Source: JBLIRR01 sp049472395 (GTDB lineage: Bacteria; SZUA-182; DTGQ01; JBLIRR01). Taken from it: DNA of 23,789 bases. A program made the translations under genes and the position numbers. The stretch is from positions 1 through 23,789 of the forward strand of contig JBLIRR010000057.1 of the NCBI GenBank assembly GCA_049472395.1, written 5' to 3'. The notes under the pieces are model-generated. The model saw only the letters and a program-made list of their open reading frames with translations. It was not told the origin of the DNA and searched no databases. This document shows, in pieces, positions 1-7,870 of this stretch (positions are counted from its first letter, which is position 1; every line of letters begins with the position of its first letter).

Positions 1-1
1 C

Positions 2-133
2 TTGAAATATTGGATAAATTTGTCAAATAATGATCCGGCACATTCCTATTTGGTATATGCTGGAGACATTTCCATAATTAAGGATTCTATTAATATCTTA
101 TCATGGAGGGATTTTGCCACAATTACCACATAG
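2..133 (+). CDS. C-terminal end of an AAA-type ATPase (DUF4143-like tail), 5' partial
   Basis: An open frame enters from the left edge and stops at the TAG at 131-133, giving the last 43 residues of a protein. The tail reads YLVYAGD, then seven residues later NILSWRDF. This resembles the end of the DUF4143-type domain of AAA ATPases, where a strand of the form 'vYgGd..' precedes a final 'vlpWrdf'. That family consists of predicted P-loop ATPases with a C-terminal nuclease-like domain; they are common in accessory DNA and of uncertain cellular role. The P-loop lies outside the window, so the ATPase assignment rests only on the tail and is tentative. A short repeat begins 18 bp after the stop. 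Confidence 0.4.
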   Translation: MKYWINLSNNDPAHSYLVYAGDISIIKDSINILSWRDFATITT

Positions 134-150
134 GAAACCACATAACCACA

Positions 151-186
151 TAGGAAAATCAAAAATTTGAGGTGATAAATTAATAG
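151..186 (+). repeat. 36-bp dispersed direct repeat, copy 1
   Basis: This segment matches 17115-17150 at 34 of 36 positions; the only difference is TT against CC in the middle. It starts TAGGAAAATCAAAAAT and ends GAGGTGATAAATTAATAG. Each copy lies just after the stop codon of a gene (18 bp and 15 bp downstream respectively). Copy 1 is preceded by a local near-duplication of ACCACATAGGA. Confidence 0.8.
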
Positions 187-302
187 TACCTTCCAGGGAA
201 GTACATTTTAACCTCTTTAACTAATCGATAGTATAACCCTTTACTGGTAACATTACAGAGGTAGTGGTTTAAACCGATTATCAATTTGTTACTCACAATA
301 AC

Positions 303-335
303 CCCCCTTCATTATTAATGAGGGAGGTAATTTTT
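303..335 (+). terminator. Possible rho-independent terminator
   Basis: CCTTCATT (306-313) pairs with AATGAGGG (317-324), with one G-U pair and a 3-nt ATT loop; flanking C and G residues can lengthen the stem. A run of five T lies at 331-335, seven bases after the stem. It could end transcription from the ATPase-like gene whose tail ends at 133. The gap before the T run makes it a weak candidate. Confidence 0.3.
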
Positions 336-536
336 GATGAAATCCTTTGATATAAAATCAATAAATAAAATTTAAGACAATAAGAATAAATATAACAATA
401 AAGATATATAAAGTAGGGGGCATATATATGGTCCTGCTGGTGGTAGCAGGATAGAACGTAATCTCTTCTACCCAATTCCTGTGGAAAATTAATATAGTAG
501 ACCATTTGTTATTCCATTCGCATTCTTTGCAAATAA

Positions 537-921
537 CTCTCTGTTGGTGATTCATTTGATAATCTGGCTCGTCTTCAGGCTGTCTTAATTTTTAGTGGTA
601 ATGCATGGTATTTGAGCGATTTTGATCCAAACGCTCCTGCTAAAGAGTTTACGCCATGCAGGATCAGGAACCCATGCAACCCTCGATGCTGTTGTATTCA
701 GAAAAGATACAAGGTTTATTTGGGATCGGGAGTTTGATCCCTATATATGGTTCAATGATAAGTCTTCCAATATGATGTCATGCGTGCATTATAATGGTGG
801 TACCGCATATGAACCTTTAGATCCAGATCTTTATGCTGCTTTTGGCTATGCAGAGGCGGATCAGGGACCCCTTGTTATGAAGGGGTCCTCAAATTTTTTG
901 CACGATTTATCTGATACCTGA
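537..921 (+). pseudogene. Degraded gene of unknown family, frameshifted
   Basis: Two protein-like reading frames join here. The upstream piece (from 537, after a TAA at 534) reads like real protein, with DNLARLQAV, FSGNAWYLSDFDPN and APAKEFT. The downstream piece, in another frame, takes over near 650 and includes HATLDAVVFRKDTRF, FDPYIWFNDKS and YEPLDPDLYAAFGYAE, before stopping at 919-921. No single frame is open across both and no clear start is visible, so I read this as one gene broken by a frameshift near 650. I do not recognise the family. A terminator-like hairpin lies inside the last 55 bp, so the original stop may have been earlier. Confidence 0.35.
865..899 (+). terminator. Rho-independent terminator
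   Basis: GGACCCCTT (865-873) and AAGGGGTCC (880-888) form a perfect 9-bp GC-rich stem with a 6-nt loop, followed after a short spacer by six T residues (894-899). This is the best canonical terminator in the window. It lies within the degraded reading frame 537-921, which supports that frame no longer being a functional gene end. Confidence 0.65.
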
Positions 922-1089
922 GTGTGCGACCTGAGTGAGGAGAGCTTTGAGTGTAAGAAAGAGTATGAGACATCATCCTTTGTGAGTGGTAAAGAAACAA
1001 GGACTCTGGTGGAAACCCTGGCGGCAGCAATCATTAAATACTCCGGATGGGATGGCCATACTTTTTTGTATGATCCCTTCTGTGGTTGA
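922..1089 (+). pseudogene. Fragment of an RlmL-type rRNA (guanine-N2) methyltransferase
   Basis: Reading codon by codon from 922, directly after a TGA, gives 55 residues ending in a TGA at 1087-1089. The last part contains ETLAAAII, SGWDG and YDPFCG. In the RlmL/RlmK family of 23S rRNA m2G methyltransferases the sequence 'EtLAaal...aGWdg...DPfCGSGt' forms the start of the SAM-binding Rossmann fold. Here a stop codon replaces the SGT that should follow DPFCG, so the catalytic half is missing. The upstream THUMP region is also absent. It is a gene remnant and cannot be active. The assignment rests on this one motif block. Confidence 0.45.
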
Positions 1090-1255
1090 AGATATTGTAA
1101 GCTTCTTATTTGAGCGCTTATGGGGCATATCCCCCCTCCTTACCCTGAGCCTGGAATATAAATTACTTAAAAACTTCAAACAGACAGATAAAGAATCTAA
1201 GGAGACCGATAAGAAGAAGAAATTCTTTCGTGAGATTTAAAAAATTATTAAAGAA

Positions 1256-1906
1256 ATGAAAATTTTATACTTAACAATAGCTCTATGTTTCGCAATAAGC
1301 AGTAATTCCTATGCAACTATTGGTGTTGCGGAGTGGAGAATAGTAACACCTGGAGGAAATATAGTGTCGAGTAGTGATCCATGGAAAGAAAGTCATGGAA
1401 CATGTTTAAGGGAAAGAGAAGGAAATAAAGTGTATGTTTCAGAAATTATTTGGTGGCAATATTTTGAAAAAAAGGTAATTGGAAAAAATAAAAGAGGTTA
1501 TTTTATATTTGATGAGAAAAACAAAAAAGTAAAAAAAATTGATACTAAATCAAGTTTAAACAAAATAATAAAGGGATTAAAACTTGGCAACCCTAAATCA
1601 ATAAAAATGACACCGGCCGATGGTTGGAGTTTAGAATGGCAATATGCACTCGCAAAAACTAGGTTGAAAGATAAAAATATTGACGAAGGTGTAAAAAAAA
1701 GATTCCAGGAAATATTAGAAATATATGAAGGTAGAATATACGATGATGGAACTGTTCTATATTTTAAGAATATGGGGGAAAATTTGAGTATGAGTCAGCC
1801 TAAAAAAGGATTAGAGGTTTGTTTATATAGTTTTCTCTTTTTAATATTTCTTTCCGGACTACTTATTTATTTTTACAAAAGTAATGTGCAAAAAAAGCTA
1901 GAATAG
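1256..1906 (+). CDS. Exported protein with a C-terminal membrane anchor, unknown function
   Basis: This codes for 216 residues. Residues 1-20 form a clear signal peptide (MKILYLTIALCFAISSNSYA, cleavage after the last Ala). The mature part is lysine-rich and moderately hydrophobic, with WGxEWQ-like aromatic patches (about residues 118-127). A single transmembrane helix near residues 187-207 is followed by a short basic tail ending QKKLE. The protein is therefore probably exposed on the outer face of the inner membrane with its tail in the cytoplasm. The ribosome-binding site is weak (AAAGAA close to the ATG). It is isolated: gene remnants lie upstream and a convergent minus-strand operon starts 49 bp downstream. 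I do not recognise the family. Confidence 0.7.
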   Translation: MKILYLTIALCFAISSNSYATIGVAEWRIVTPGGNIVSSSDPWKESHGTCLREREGNKVYVSEIIWWQYFEKKVIGKNKRGYFIFDEKNKKVKKIDTKSSLNKIIKGLKLGNPKSIKMTPADGWSLEWQYALAKTRLKDKNIDEGVKKRFQEILEIYEGRIYDDGTVLYFKNMGENLSMSQPKKGLEVCLYSFLFLIFLSGLLIYFYKSNVQKKLE

Positions 1907-1915
1907 TAATTCTAG
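1891..1915 (-). terminator. Probable terminator of the minus-strand lipoprotein operon
   Basis: CTAGAAT (1898-1904) and ATTCTAG (1909-1915) form a 7-bp stem with a 4-nt loop. On the minus strand the stem is followed directly by CTTTTTTGC, a run of six T. The position, 41 bp past the stop of the 1956-2738 gene, fits. The stem is AT-rich, so it is a modest terminator. It overlaps the last codons of the convergent plus-strand gene. Confidence 0.4.
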
Positions 1916-1955
1916 TGAGTGAAGGATCGGCTGTAAGAGGCAGTGTGCCTATCGC

Positions 1956-2738
1956 TCAGTTGGAATGAAATTCGAGTGAATTGACCATTTTGTCGAACAC
2001 AGGCTTGATTTCAAGGTAATTGCCATACACCATCTGGATGATCAAGAGATTCCCTTGGTTGAGGATGAACAGGTGGCTTTTCCGCTGGTTGTGACTTATA
2101 CGATCCCAAGAATCCAGTCGTATCCCTTGGTGTCCGTTGATCATGATCGGATGCTGGTCAAGGATCTCTGTATGCACTCCGGGACCGATGTTGGGTAGGG
2201 CATACTCAACAATCCTTGACAGTTTTGGAGTATCGAGTGCTTCAACTTCGTTGATCACTGTCTGGTAGGCGCTCTCAACTTCTTCGGCTTCCAGTGTACG
2301 ATATAGCCCCCCGTCCAGTATAAACCTCCAAGACTCGGTATCTTTTTGTATGTGGTGGATCCTACCGAAAGCAGAATGTTGATACAATCGCCAGAGAACT
2401 GTATGCGCCTTTTTGAGTTGTCCTTGACGAAACAGCTCTCTGGCCTCATAGATCTCGCGCAGGTAAGCATCAGGTGTCACAGGGCCGATATCAGCCAGGG
2501 ATATCCGGGCCAGTTCGTGATGGAAGGTATATTCATACCCATAGTTAAGGTATTCTTTTCCTGGCTTGCTGTGGCGGTACTTACGTTTCTGTATCCAGTC
2601 TTCAGCTATTCTTAGAGAGACATGGTGCATACCAATAACTAACCGAATCGTTGCTTTCCTCGCGCAGTTGGGTGTGCAGGCTGACAAGATCAGTACCGAT
2701 AACACGAAAGGAGCAGCTCGTTTTCTCAATGCACGCAT
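1956..2738 (-). CDS. Lipoprotein, unknown family (second of a tandem related pair)
   Basis: This codes for 260 residues. The N-terminus has basic residues, a hydrophobic stretch and a lipobox LSAC with Cys21 as the lipidation site, so the protein should be anchored in a membrane facing the periplasm. The mature protein has a short alpha-helical hairpin-like segment (EIYEARELFRQGQLKKAHTV, residues about 95-115) and a C-terminal alpha/beta part ending FDKMVNSLEF. The upstream gene (2726-3589) shares this plan: lipobox, a helix pair with 'ar..f..~dl..A', and an ending of the form 'f..il.Svsf'. The two therefore look like diverged duplicates. Its ATG lies 13 bp inside the end of the upstream gene, which suggests translational coupling. 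A strand-specific terminator follows. Function unknown. Confidence 0.75.
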   Translation of the reverse strand: MRALRKRAAPFVLSVLILSACTPNCARKATIRLVIGMHHVSLRIAEDWIQKRKYRHSKPGKEYLNYGYEYTFHHELARISLADIGPVTPDAYLREIYEARELFRQGQLKKAHTVLWRLYQHSAFGRIHHIQKDTESWRFILDGGLYRTLEAEEVESAYQTVINEVEALDTPKLSRIVEYALPNIGPGVHTEILDQHPIMINGHQGIRLDSWDRISHNQRKSHLFILNQGNLLIIQMVYGNYLEIKPVFDKMVNSLEFHSN

Positions 2739-3589
2739 ACCCCTGGTGGGAATGAGACCGATTCGAGGATTCGTTCGAACAGAGGCAGGTTCTTTTTAAG
2801 GCCCTGATAACCGAATTCGAACATCCGGTTGTTTTTGACAAGGTAGATCCTGCGTCCAATTAATACCGAACCGTGAGCCTTGAAAGTAAAGTCCACAGAC
2901 ACCGTTGGCAAGTCGGCCAGAATACCCGACACTGGCTCCTGGACTTTAAGATCCGGATAGACCTGGTTCTTTTCGGCAGTGAACAGAACCCGGTCAACGG
3001 TTTCGTTAATTGTGAAGTGGATCTTACCGGCCTGCTTTAGAGCCTGTTCTATTTCCAATCTGGCAGTGACCAAGTCATTTTCAAAAAATGCCTGCTGTGC
3101 TCGATTCAAAGTTGCATTGACGATCGGGATGATACGTTCTTCTTCTTCATTGATCGGTTCCCGTGCATACAAACGTGCCCTGGTGATAGCTCTCACAAAA
3201 TCGTTTCTGTTGTAGTTGTCCAGTTCATGCAGTATTTCCTTAAGTCGTGCACACCGATCTCGGCGACTGAGAAAAAACCGTTCGGCTATATAGATCTGCT
3301 CACCGATCGAGCCTTTCTTGACGAAATCTACCCCTTCTGCTCCTCCATTTTGGTATCGGGATCTTTCCCAGCCCTCTGGTGGCTGGCGGAACGAGATCGG
3401 CTGTCCTCCCGTCCAAACAAAGGTTTCCGGTTGTCCAAGCTGCTCGCAGCCGGAAAGTAAGACGATGAGTGCGACCATTGCTATGAGTTTCACAATGGCA
3501 TAGGCGGACTCGAATCTTACCCCATTGATTTGAAACCACGATCTTCTCGGGAGAAGATTATGGGCTGTGTTCCTCTCTTTTTGTCTCAT
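2726..3589 (-). CDS. Lipoprotein, unknown family (first of a tandem related pair)
   Basis: From the ATG at 3589 this codes for 287 residues. That ATG has GGGAAATC about 10 bp upstream. The open frame continues to a TTG at 3643, which I consider a less likely start. The lipobox is LLSGC with Cys48 in this numbering, which leaves an unusually long basic N-region before the hydrophobic segment. The mature part has the motif RQPPEGWERSRYQN, a helical region (AQQAFFENDLVTARLEIEQA) and a C-terminal strand-rich region ending FERILESVSF. It overlaps the next lipoprotein gene by 13 bp. The membrane-anchored protein upstream ends at 3644, so the three genes form one transcription unit. I do not recognise a named family. 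Confidence 0.7.
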   Translation of the reverse strand: MRQKERNTAHNLLPRRSWFQINGVRFESAYAIVKLIAMVALIVLLSGCEQLGQPETFVWTGGQPISFRQPPEGWERSRYQNGGAEGVDFVKKGSIGEQIYIAERFFLSRRDRCARLKEILHELDNYNRNDFVRAITRARLYAREPINEEEERIIPIVNATLNRAQQAFFENDLVTARLEIEQALKQAGKIHFTINETVDRVLFTAEKNQVYPDLKVQEPVSGILADLPTVSVDFTFKAHGSVLIGRRIYLVKNNRMFEFGYQGLKKNLPLFERILESVSFPPGVCVH

Positions 3590-3643
3590 ACTGATTTCCC
3601 ATACTATGATTTCCTTTTCGACAGAAATGCGTGGATGCTTCAA

Positions 3644-5242
3644 TTACCATCGGCAACTTCCCTGGCAACTACCATCCCCGTAAAGTATCGTGTTATGGCA
3701 TCTTGGTCCGGTTGGGTCAGGAACTCCTGTAGCGACGATAAAAACAGCAGAATTTCCTCCATACATGCCATCCGGTAATTCCGTGCCTTTCATAATATAG
3801 TAAACTTTTCCCATACGTAACTTTAAGTCCATCTGGTTCAGAAAACCTCGTTCATCGACGTTTTGAGTTTCCTGTGCCAAGCGCAACCAATCCTTCAGAT
3901 CTCCCAGCGTGGCTCGGCGGAGAATTTTCCTTCGCGTCAGTTGTTCAATACCGAGTTTACCTGGAAGGATCTGTTTGCTTCCATCAAGCATAATGTCTTT
4001 TAGTGTCCTTTGGCCTTTTGCAAAGGATTTATCAGTGATTGAGCCGATCCGAAAAAAGTCACCTGGATGTTTAATATGCAACATATCGATATTCTGACGA
4101 AAGATATCCCAAATGCGATCTTCAACCTTTTGCAAATATGGGTTCCTGTATTCAAGCGCGTAGAATCCTTGACATGCATTTCGTTTCGTCGGGTCGTGCT
4201 CACGCAATGGTGTGCTTGGTGCTAGACCAAGAACTTTTTGAGCTAATTTTCCAGTGGCCAACACTCCCGCTATGCGCGCTTCTTTTGTCTGTTCAACGTG
4301 CCATACCGTTGGCTCTGATGCCATCAGTACGAGGACAATAGGTTTATTTGTCTTTCCGATAACAACCTTCTCTTCATAAGCAGTATGTCCGCTTTTGTCA
4401 ATTGCTACTCCTCGCAATTCATTGGAACCGCGCTTAATTCCCACGACATGAATCTCGAAGGATGGCGGCAAATCGGGAAATCCGCATGGATCCTTAGGAT
4501 CACGTGGCTCGGGTTTTGGGTGGGTGTATAGTAACTCATTAGCCGGATGGCTGGTTGCCAATGCTGCTGCCAGCTCCTCAACTACTCCGAATTTGAAGTC
4601 CTCTTTTGGGCCGACAATATGAATGATGAAATTACCATCCATAAAGATGTAATAGGCTATATTCTCCTGTCCATAGTTATTGTGCGCATCTCTATATGCA
4701 GCAACTGTCCTGGTGCCAGTTTTGATAAAAACGTTTTCCATACTTCCGAAAGTACGATTACCATTGACCATGCGGACGATATCGCGCCTTGTACGTTCCT
4801 TATCGCTCTTAGTATCTGACATATGAGCTGCAATTACGATCGTATGTTTCCCTGGATTGAATTTCAGCGCACCACGGGAGGAGGATTCGAATATGCTCTC
4901 GGGTTCAGCCGTCGTTGGGATCAGTGCAAAAATGTCAGCATTATATAACTTGAGCCAGTTTATATGGATGCCGAAGGCTCCCTTATATCCACTAGGCACC
5001 GTAGCTTTGAATGTATTTCGGAATTTTCTCGCTACCGTTTTGTGATCTTGAGAGATCTTGGCAGGATTGAATAAATTGAGATCATTGACAGTCTCCACTA
5101 CTTTCTTTGCGACTGGAGCCACCCTTTTGTAAGTTTTCTCTACGACTGGAGCCACCCTTTTGTAAGTTTTATAGCCATAGTACCCGGTAACCGCGACTAT
5201 TGAAAGAACCAGAATTAGAGCAATTACTTTTAGTGACGACAT
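3644..5242 (-). CDS. Large membrane-anchored exported protein, unknown function
   Basis: This codes for 532 residues. It begins with one hydrophobic helix (about residues 5-23), likely an uncleaved anchor. Two copies of an 11-residue unit follow (TYKRVAPVVEK and TYKRVAPVAKK). The next region (about 75-235) is mixed alpha/beta with GYKGAFGIHINW and NIAYYIFMDGNFIIHIVG. The central region (about 255-345) contains EIHVVG, KTNKPIVLVLMASEPTVWHV and RIAGVLATG. This is reminiscent of small repeated modules in exported proteins in which 'PvvLvLsaYepVvW.v' is conserved, but I cannot name the family. A C-terminal part ends with a Cys-containing GSCQGSCRW. AGAGG precedes the ATG by about ten bases. It probably heads the operon with the two lipoproteins. 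Confidence 0.75.
   Translation of the reverse strand: MSSLKVIALILVLSIVAVTGYYGYKTYKRVAPVVEKTYKRVAPVAKKVVETVNDLNLFNPAKISQDHKTVARKFRNTFKATVPSGYKGAFGIHINWLKLYNADIFALIPTTAEPESIFESSSRGALKFNPGKHTIVIAAHMSDTKSDKERTRRDIVRMVNGNRTFGSMENVFIKTGTRTVAAYRDAHNNYGQENIAYYIFMDGNFIIHIVGPKEDFKFGVVEELAAALATSHPANELLYTHPKPEPRDPKDPCGFPDLPPSFEIHVVGIKRGSNELRGVAIDKSGHTAYEEKVVIGKTNKPIVLVLMASEPTVWHVEQTKEARIAGVLATGKLAQKVLGLAPSTPLREHDPTKRNACQGFYALEYRNPYLQKVEDRIWDIFRQNIDMLHIKHPGDFFRIGSITDKSFAKGQRTLKDIMLDGSKQILPGKLGIEQLTRRKILRRATLGDLKDWLRLAQETQNVDERGFLNQMDLKLRMGKVYYIMKGTELPDGMYGGNSAVFIVATGVPDPTGPRCHNTILYGDGSCQGSCRW
5110..5170 (-). repeat. In-frame 33-bp tandem duplication
   Basis: A 28-bp stretch starting CGACTGGAGCCACCC (plus strand) occurs at 5110 and again at 5143 without a mismatch. 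The period is 33 bp, or 11 codons. It encodes the repeated YKRVAPV unit directly after the membrane helix of the 3644-5242 protein. The near-perfect DNA identity suggests a recent duplication or ongoing copy-number change in the linker. Confidence 0.8.
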
Positions 5243-5329
5243 GCCTTAAGCCTCTGTTTGTCGATTACTTTCCCTCATAAATTTTATATTAAACCTGCGT
5301 CGGTTGTCATCCTATGATGGTTTAACTAT

Positions 5330-6388
5330 CTAATTAAAAGCACTCCCTTTAATTTGCTCTGGATAATTTTTCTTATTTGCTTCCCACCATTCTTGCCATA
5401 ACGACTGATTTCTTTGATCCTTAAAATCCTTATGCTGCCCAGTTATCTCATATAGTGCCCTTCCGGCCCTATCAACTACAAAGGGTTCTTTATCGCCAAT
5501 TGCTGAAATAAGCACTTCAATTACTCTGGGATTTCTGATTGCACCGAGTGCTTCTGCTGCATGATAGCGAACATTCTTGAATTCGTCAGAAAGAGCCGAA
5601 ACTAACTGCGGAATTAAACTTGCTTCTTTTACCTCTATTGATATTTCAGCAGCAGCAGCACGCACATATTTACTTTCATCTAGAAAAGCAGCCTTTAATG
5701 TATCTAGCGCGTTGGAAGCATTTATGTTCACTAGCATTTTTAAGGCTTTGCTTCTTACGTTGTCGCTCCTATCGGAGAAGGATTCTTGGATTACGGGGAA
5801 TGCTTGTTTTTCATCGATTGCAGCTAGAAGCTCAACCGCACTTGCTCTTACATTGGAATCTGAATCATTATGAATTACTTCTGTAAGAGGTCCTACCAAC
5901 TGGGGTGACTTTAACTTCCATAATAAACTTATAATGTCACGCCTCGCATAAAGTGGATACTTTTTTTCACCTATTTTAATAGCTTCGATAAAGGCAGGAA
6001 GGGCAGGCTCTCCTATATCTTTTAGAATTTCATAGGCTTTTTTTCGAATCATATTGCCACTTGGATCGCCTAGTGCTGCTATAAGCACCGAGGCTGAGCG
6101 GGTATCTTTATAAGTTTCCAAAACAGCTATTGCTTGCTTTCTTTCTTCAGCATTGGGTGAAGCCATTTGTTGTATAGCGTTACTTAAGTCCACTGGCATA
6201 TCAGGAGTTTCTTGTGATACTTCATCAGGAATAACAGGACTAGGCTTAATAGTTCTTGGTTGCGTACTCTGGCCCATTCTTGGTTGCTGCTTAGGGGTTT
6301 TTGATTTATCGCTGCATCCTGAAATTCCCAAAACAATAGTAGATCCCAATACAAAAGCCATAAAAATCCTGTAAGTTTTATTCTTCAT
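5330..6388 (-). CDS. HEAT-repeat lipoprotein
   Basis: This codes for 352 residues. The signal sequence ends in a lipobox GISGC with Cys25. A Lys/Gln/Pro-rich low-complexity linker follows (about 27-65). From about residue 70 to 320 there are at least seven HEAT-like helical pairs, recognisable by recurring cores such as DPSGNMIRKKAYEIL, DSDSNVRASAVELL, DRSDNVRSKALKML, DESKYVRAAAAEI, DEFKNVRYHAAEAL and DKEPFVVDRAGRAL. The conserved 'D....VR..A...L' pattern marks the family. The protein ends with WQEWWEANKK, a Trp-rich tail often seen after such repeats. HEAT solenoids are protein-binding scaffolds; the partner here is not evident. The ribosome-binding site is strong (AAAGGGGGATT just before the ATG). 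Confidence 0.9.
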   Translation of the reverse strand: MKNKTYRIFMAFVLGSTIVLGISGCSDKSKTPKQQPRMGQSTQPRTIKPSPVIPDEVSQETPDMPVDLSNAIQQMASPNAEERKQAIAVLETYKDTRSASVLIAALGDPSGNMIRKKAYEILKDIGEPALPAFIEAIKIGEKKYPLYARRDIISLLWKLKSPQLVGPLTEVIHNDSDSNVRASAVELLAAIDEKQAFPVIQESFSDRSDNVRSKALKMLVNINASNALDTLKAAFLDESKYVRAAAAEISIEVKEASLIPQLVSALSDEFKNVRYHAAEALGAIRNPRVIEVLISAIGDKEPFVVDRAGRALYEITGQHKDFKDQRNQSLWQEWWEANKKNYPEQIKGSAFN

Positions 6389-6416
6389 TTAATCCCCCTT
6401 TGTTACATATTACTAT

Positions 6417-6446
6417 TCATTAAGGCTAAAAAAGCGAATACTTCAA
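6417..6446 (-). promoter_or_regulatory. Candidate promoter for the HEAT-repeat lipoprotein gene
   Basis: On the minus strand TTGAAG (6446-6441) and TAATGA (6422-6417) are separated by 18 bp. The start codon is 29 bp downstream of the -10 and has a strong ribosome-binding site. Such pairs arise easily in AT-rich DNA, so this is only a candidate. Confidence 0.25.
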
Positions 6447-6467
6447 TTTCTCTATTCTCCGTGCGGC

Positions 6468-7160
6468 CTATCTGCGGATAGCCCGATTCCGTAACCGCGG
6501 CATCACTTGTTCCTCAACGATCTCCAAATCCTCATCGGTGGGGATTGCCAGCTTTATCAATTTCCCTAAGACCGGTTGTAGTCTGAGCATAGCGACCTGC
6601 TGGCCAGTTCCTCCATGGCGATACTGTGCCGCCGGCCCACCTTGGCCCTTGACCAGCAACGCCTGCTTGATACCCGGAAGAGGCATTCGAAGATCGTGTC
6701 GGTCGGCGGCCCCGCTGCCCTCGGGCGGATCATCCAGAAGAGAGCCATAGAAGACGAGTACAAGCCCGATGATCAGGAATATGAACAGGAAAGGCAACGC
6801 TATAAAGAGTTGGTGTGTAAACTTGACCGCCAGCAGGCCGGTGGCGTCCGACACTACCTTTATGAAAGCCGCCATGGGCAAGATCGACACTGCCACAAGG
6901 CCGCCACCCGTTGCGACCACCGTCCATTTCGAAGCGTCTCCAAGTCGCTTGAACTTAGATAGCGCCCAGGGAGGAATCCACTTTATATCTCCAATATGAT
7001 CGATAGACTGCTTGAGACAGTTACGGTCGTACTGGCTTCCTGTCTTCTGAAAGTAGAGGCAGTTATTGCGCAGTGTCATCCGGTATCGCCGGTCGGGCAT
7101 AACCACAAGCTGACGCACAGCATTGAAGGTTATGACTTCGCTTAGCGTATTCTCTACCAT
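6468..7160 (-). CDS. Two-helix membrane protein, unknown function
   Basis: This codes for 230 residues. An N-terminal soluble part (1-75) has VITFNAVRQLVVMPDRRYRM. Two transmembrane helices lie near residues 80-103 and 117-140. A C-terminal soluble tail of about 90 residues is rich in Gly, Gln and Arg and ends in an acidic/basic helix (EDLEIVEEQVMPRLRNRAIRR). GGAG precedes the ATG by about ten bases. The gene is noticeably richer in G+C than its neighbours, in keeping with the other minus-strand genes at 1.9-5.2 kb but unlike the DNA immediately around it. I recognise no family. Confidence 0.65.
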   Translation of the reverse strand: MVENTLSEVITFNAVRQLVVMPDRRYRMTLRNNCLYFQKTGSQYDRNCLKQSIDHIGDIKWIPPWALSKFKRLGDASKWTVVATGGGLVAVSILPMAAFIKVVSDATGLLAVKFTHQLFIALPFLFIFLIIGLVLVFYGSLLDDPPEGSGAADRHDLRMPLPGIKQALLVKGQGGPAAQYRHGGTGQQVAMLRLQPVLGKLIKLAIPTDEDLEIVEEQVMPRLRNRAIRR

Positions 7161-7309
7161 CGTCGTACTCCAAAGAGATTTAGTCGATAGATTTTTATCT
7201 ATAATTAAATAATAAGTTATATTCTTAATATAAAAGTTTTATTATTATTATATATCGGATAATGATAAAAAGAACAATGATAGTATGCTCTCACTTTTTT
7301 AAACTTTAT

Positions 7310-7588
7310 TTAGCATCCGAGAAGTCCAAGATCTATATTAAATAGTTCACCAATAGTTCTCCCATACCCAAAAAGATTGATTACATGACCGACGAACATA
7401 CCATATATGGCAAGAAGAGTGACATCGAGAAGGGCCTTTACCGTATCGGCCGCAGCGCCTTTTGGCAACTCTTCTCCTTCAAATCTATTCATTGATACAG
7501 TATATGTATGCAGTAGCCCTTGTTTACGGCTCAATTGTAGTGCAAACGTGCTAAAAACCAATACAAGAACTATATACAGGCAAATCAA
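7310..7588 (-). CDS. Possible small membrane protein
   Basis: This open frame gives 92 residues with an N-terminal hydrophobic helix (about 3-18), a polar middle (MNRFEGEELPKGAAADTVK) and a second hydrophobic stretch (about 53-72). The composition looks protein-like and a helix-polar-helix plan is plausible. Against it, the only upstream start is a TTG with no ribosome-binding site. An in-frame stop lies just before it, and a separate signal-like frame on the same strand ends shortly upstream, which would fit a frameshifted remnant. Function unknown. Confidence 0.35.
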   Translation of the reverse strand: MICLYIVLVLVFSTFALQLSRKQGLLHTYTVSMNRFEGEELPKGAAADTVKALLDVTLLAIYGMFVGHVINLFGYGRTIGELFNIDLGLLGC

Positions 7589-7807
7589 AATTCAAAGTAA
7601 TATATTACCATTAACAAATAGAGATAATCAACAAAATGACTAAAATCACAGCAATTCTCATTTTGAAAAATTAGCTGGGATTATTTTCATTTTCAGAGGT
7701 TAATAATTTATATTTTCATAAACAGTAAATTTATTCTGAGTAGTTATGAGCCTTTCGTATGAGCTCAATATTTTAATTTTTTTTTCAGAATGTGTGGAAA
7801 AATTTCA

Positions 7808-7868
7808 ACCTGTGCAATTAACTATTTTATTTTTTAAAGTAAGCAGTTAAAATCCTAATTGCACAGGT
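7808..7868. repeat. Inverted repeat, 13-bp perfect arms
   Basis: ACCTGTGCAATTA (7808-7820) is matched by its exact reverse complement at 7856-7868, with a 35-nt AT-rich loop. The symmetry continues imperfectly outward into an A run on the left (about 7797) and a T run on the right (7873-7878). It abuts the left edge of the 269-bp repeat and is absent from the second copy of that repeat. Confidence 0.75.
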
Positions 7869-7870
7869 CG

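Larger units (their letters stand above)
134..536. other. Non-coding stretch with a short repeat and a terminator-like hairpin
   Basis: No convincing gene is seen here on either strand; the short open frames on the minus strand are AT-rich, overlap each other and lack ribosome-binding sites. The stretch holds the first copy of a 36-bp repeat (151-186), a small palindrome GGTTTAAACC (266-275) and a hairpin followed by T residues (303-335). Confidence 0.5.

Noticed and set aside
293..555. Two overlapping minus-strand open frames of 65-70 codons
   Set aside because: They are AT-rich, overlap each other in different frames, have no ribosome-binding site and show no domain.
973..1240. Opposing open frames of 68 and 84 codons
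   Set aside because: The stretch is better explained by the methyltransferase-like frame at 922-1089, and both lack recognisable features.
3590..3643. Longer N-terminus for the first lipoprotein, starting at TTG 3643
   Set aside because: It would lengthen an already long N-region before the lipobox, and the ATG at 3589 has a better ribosome-binding site.
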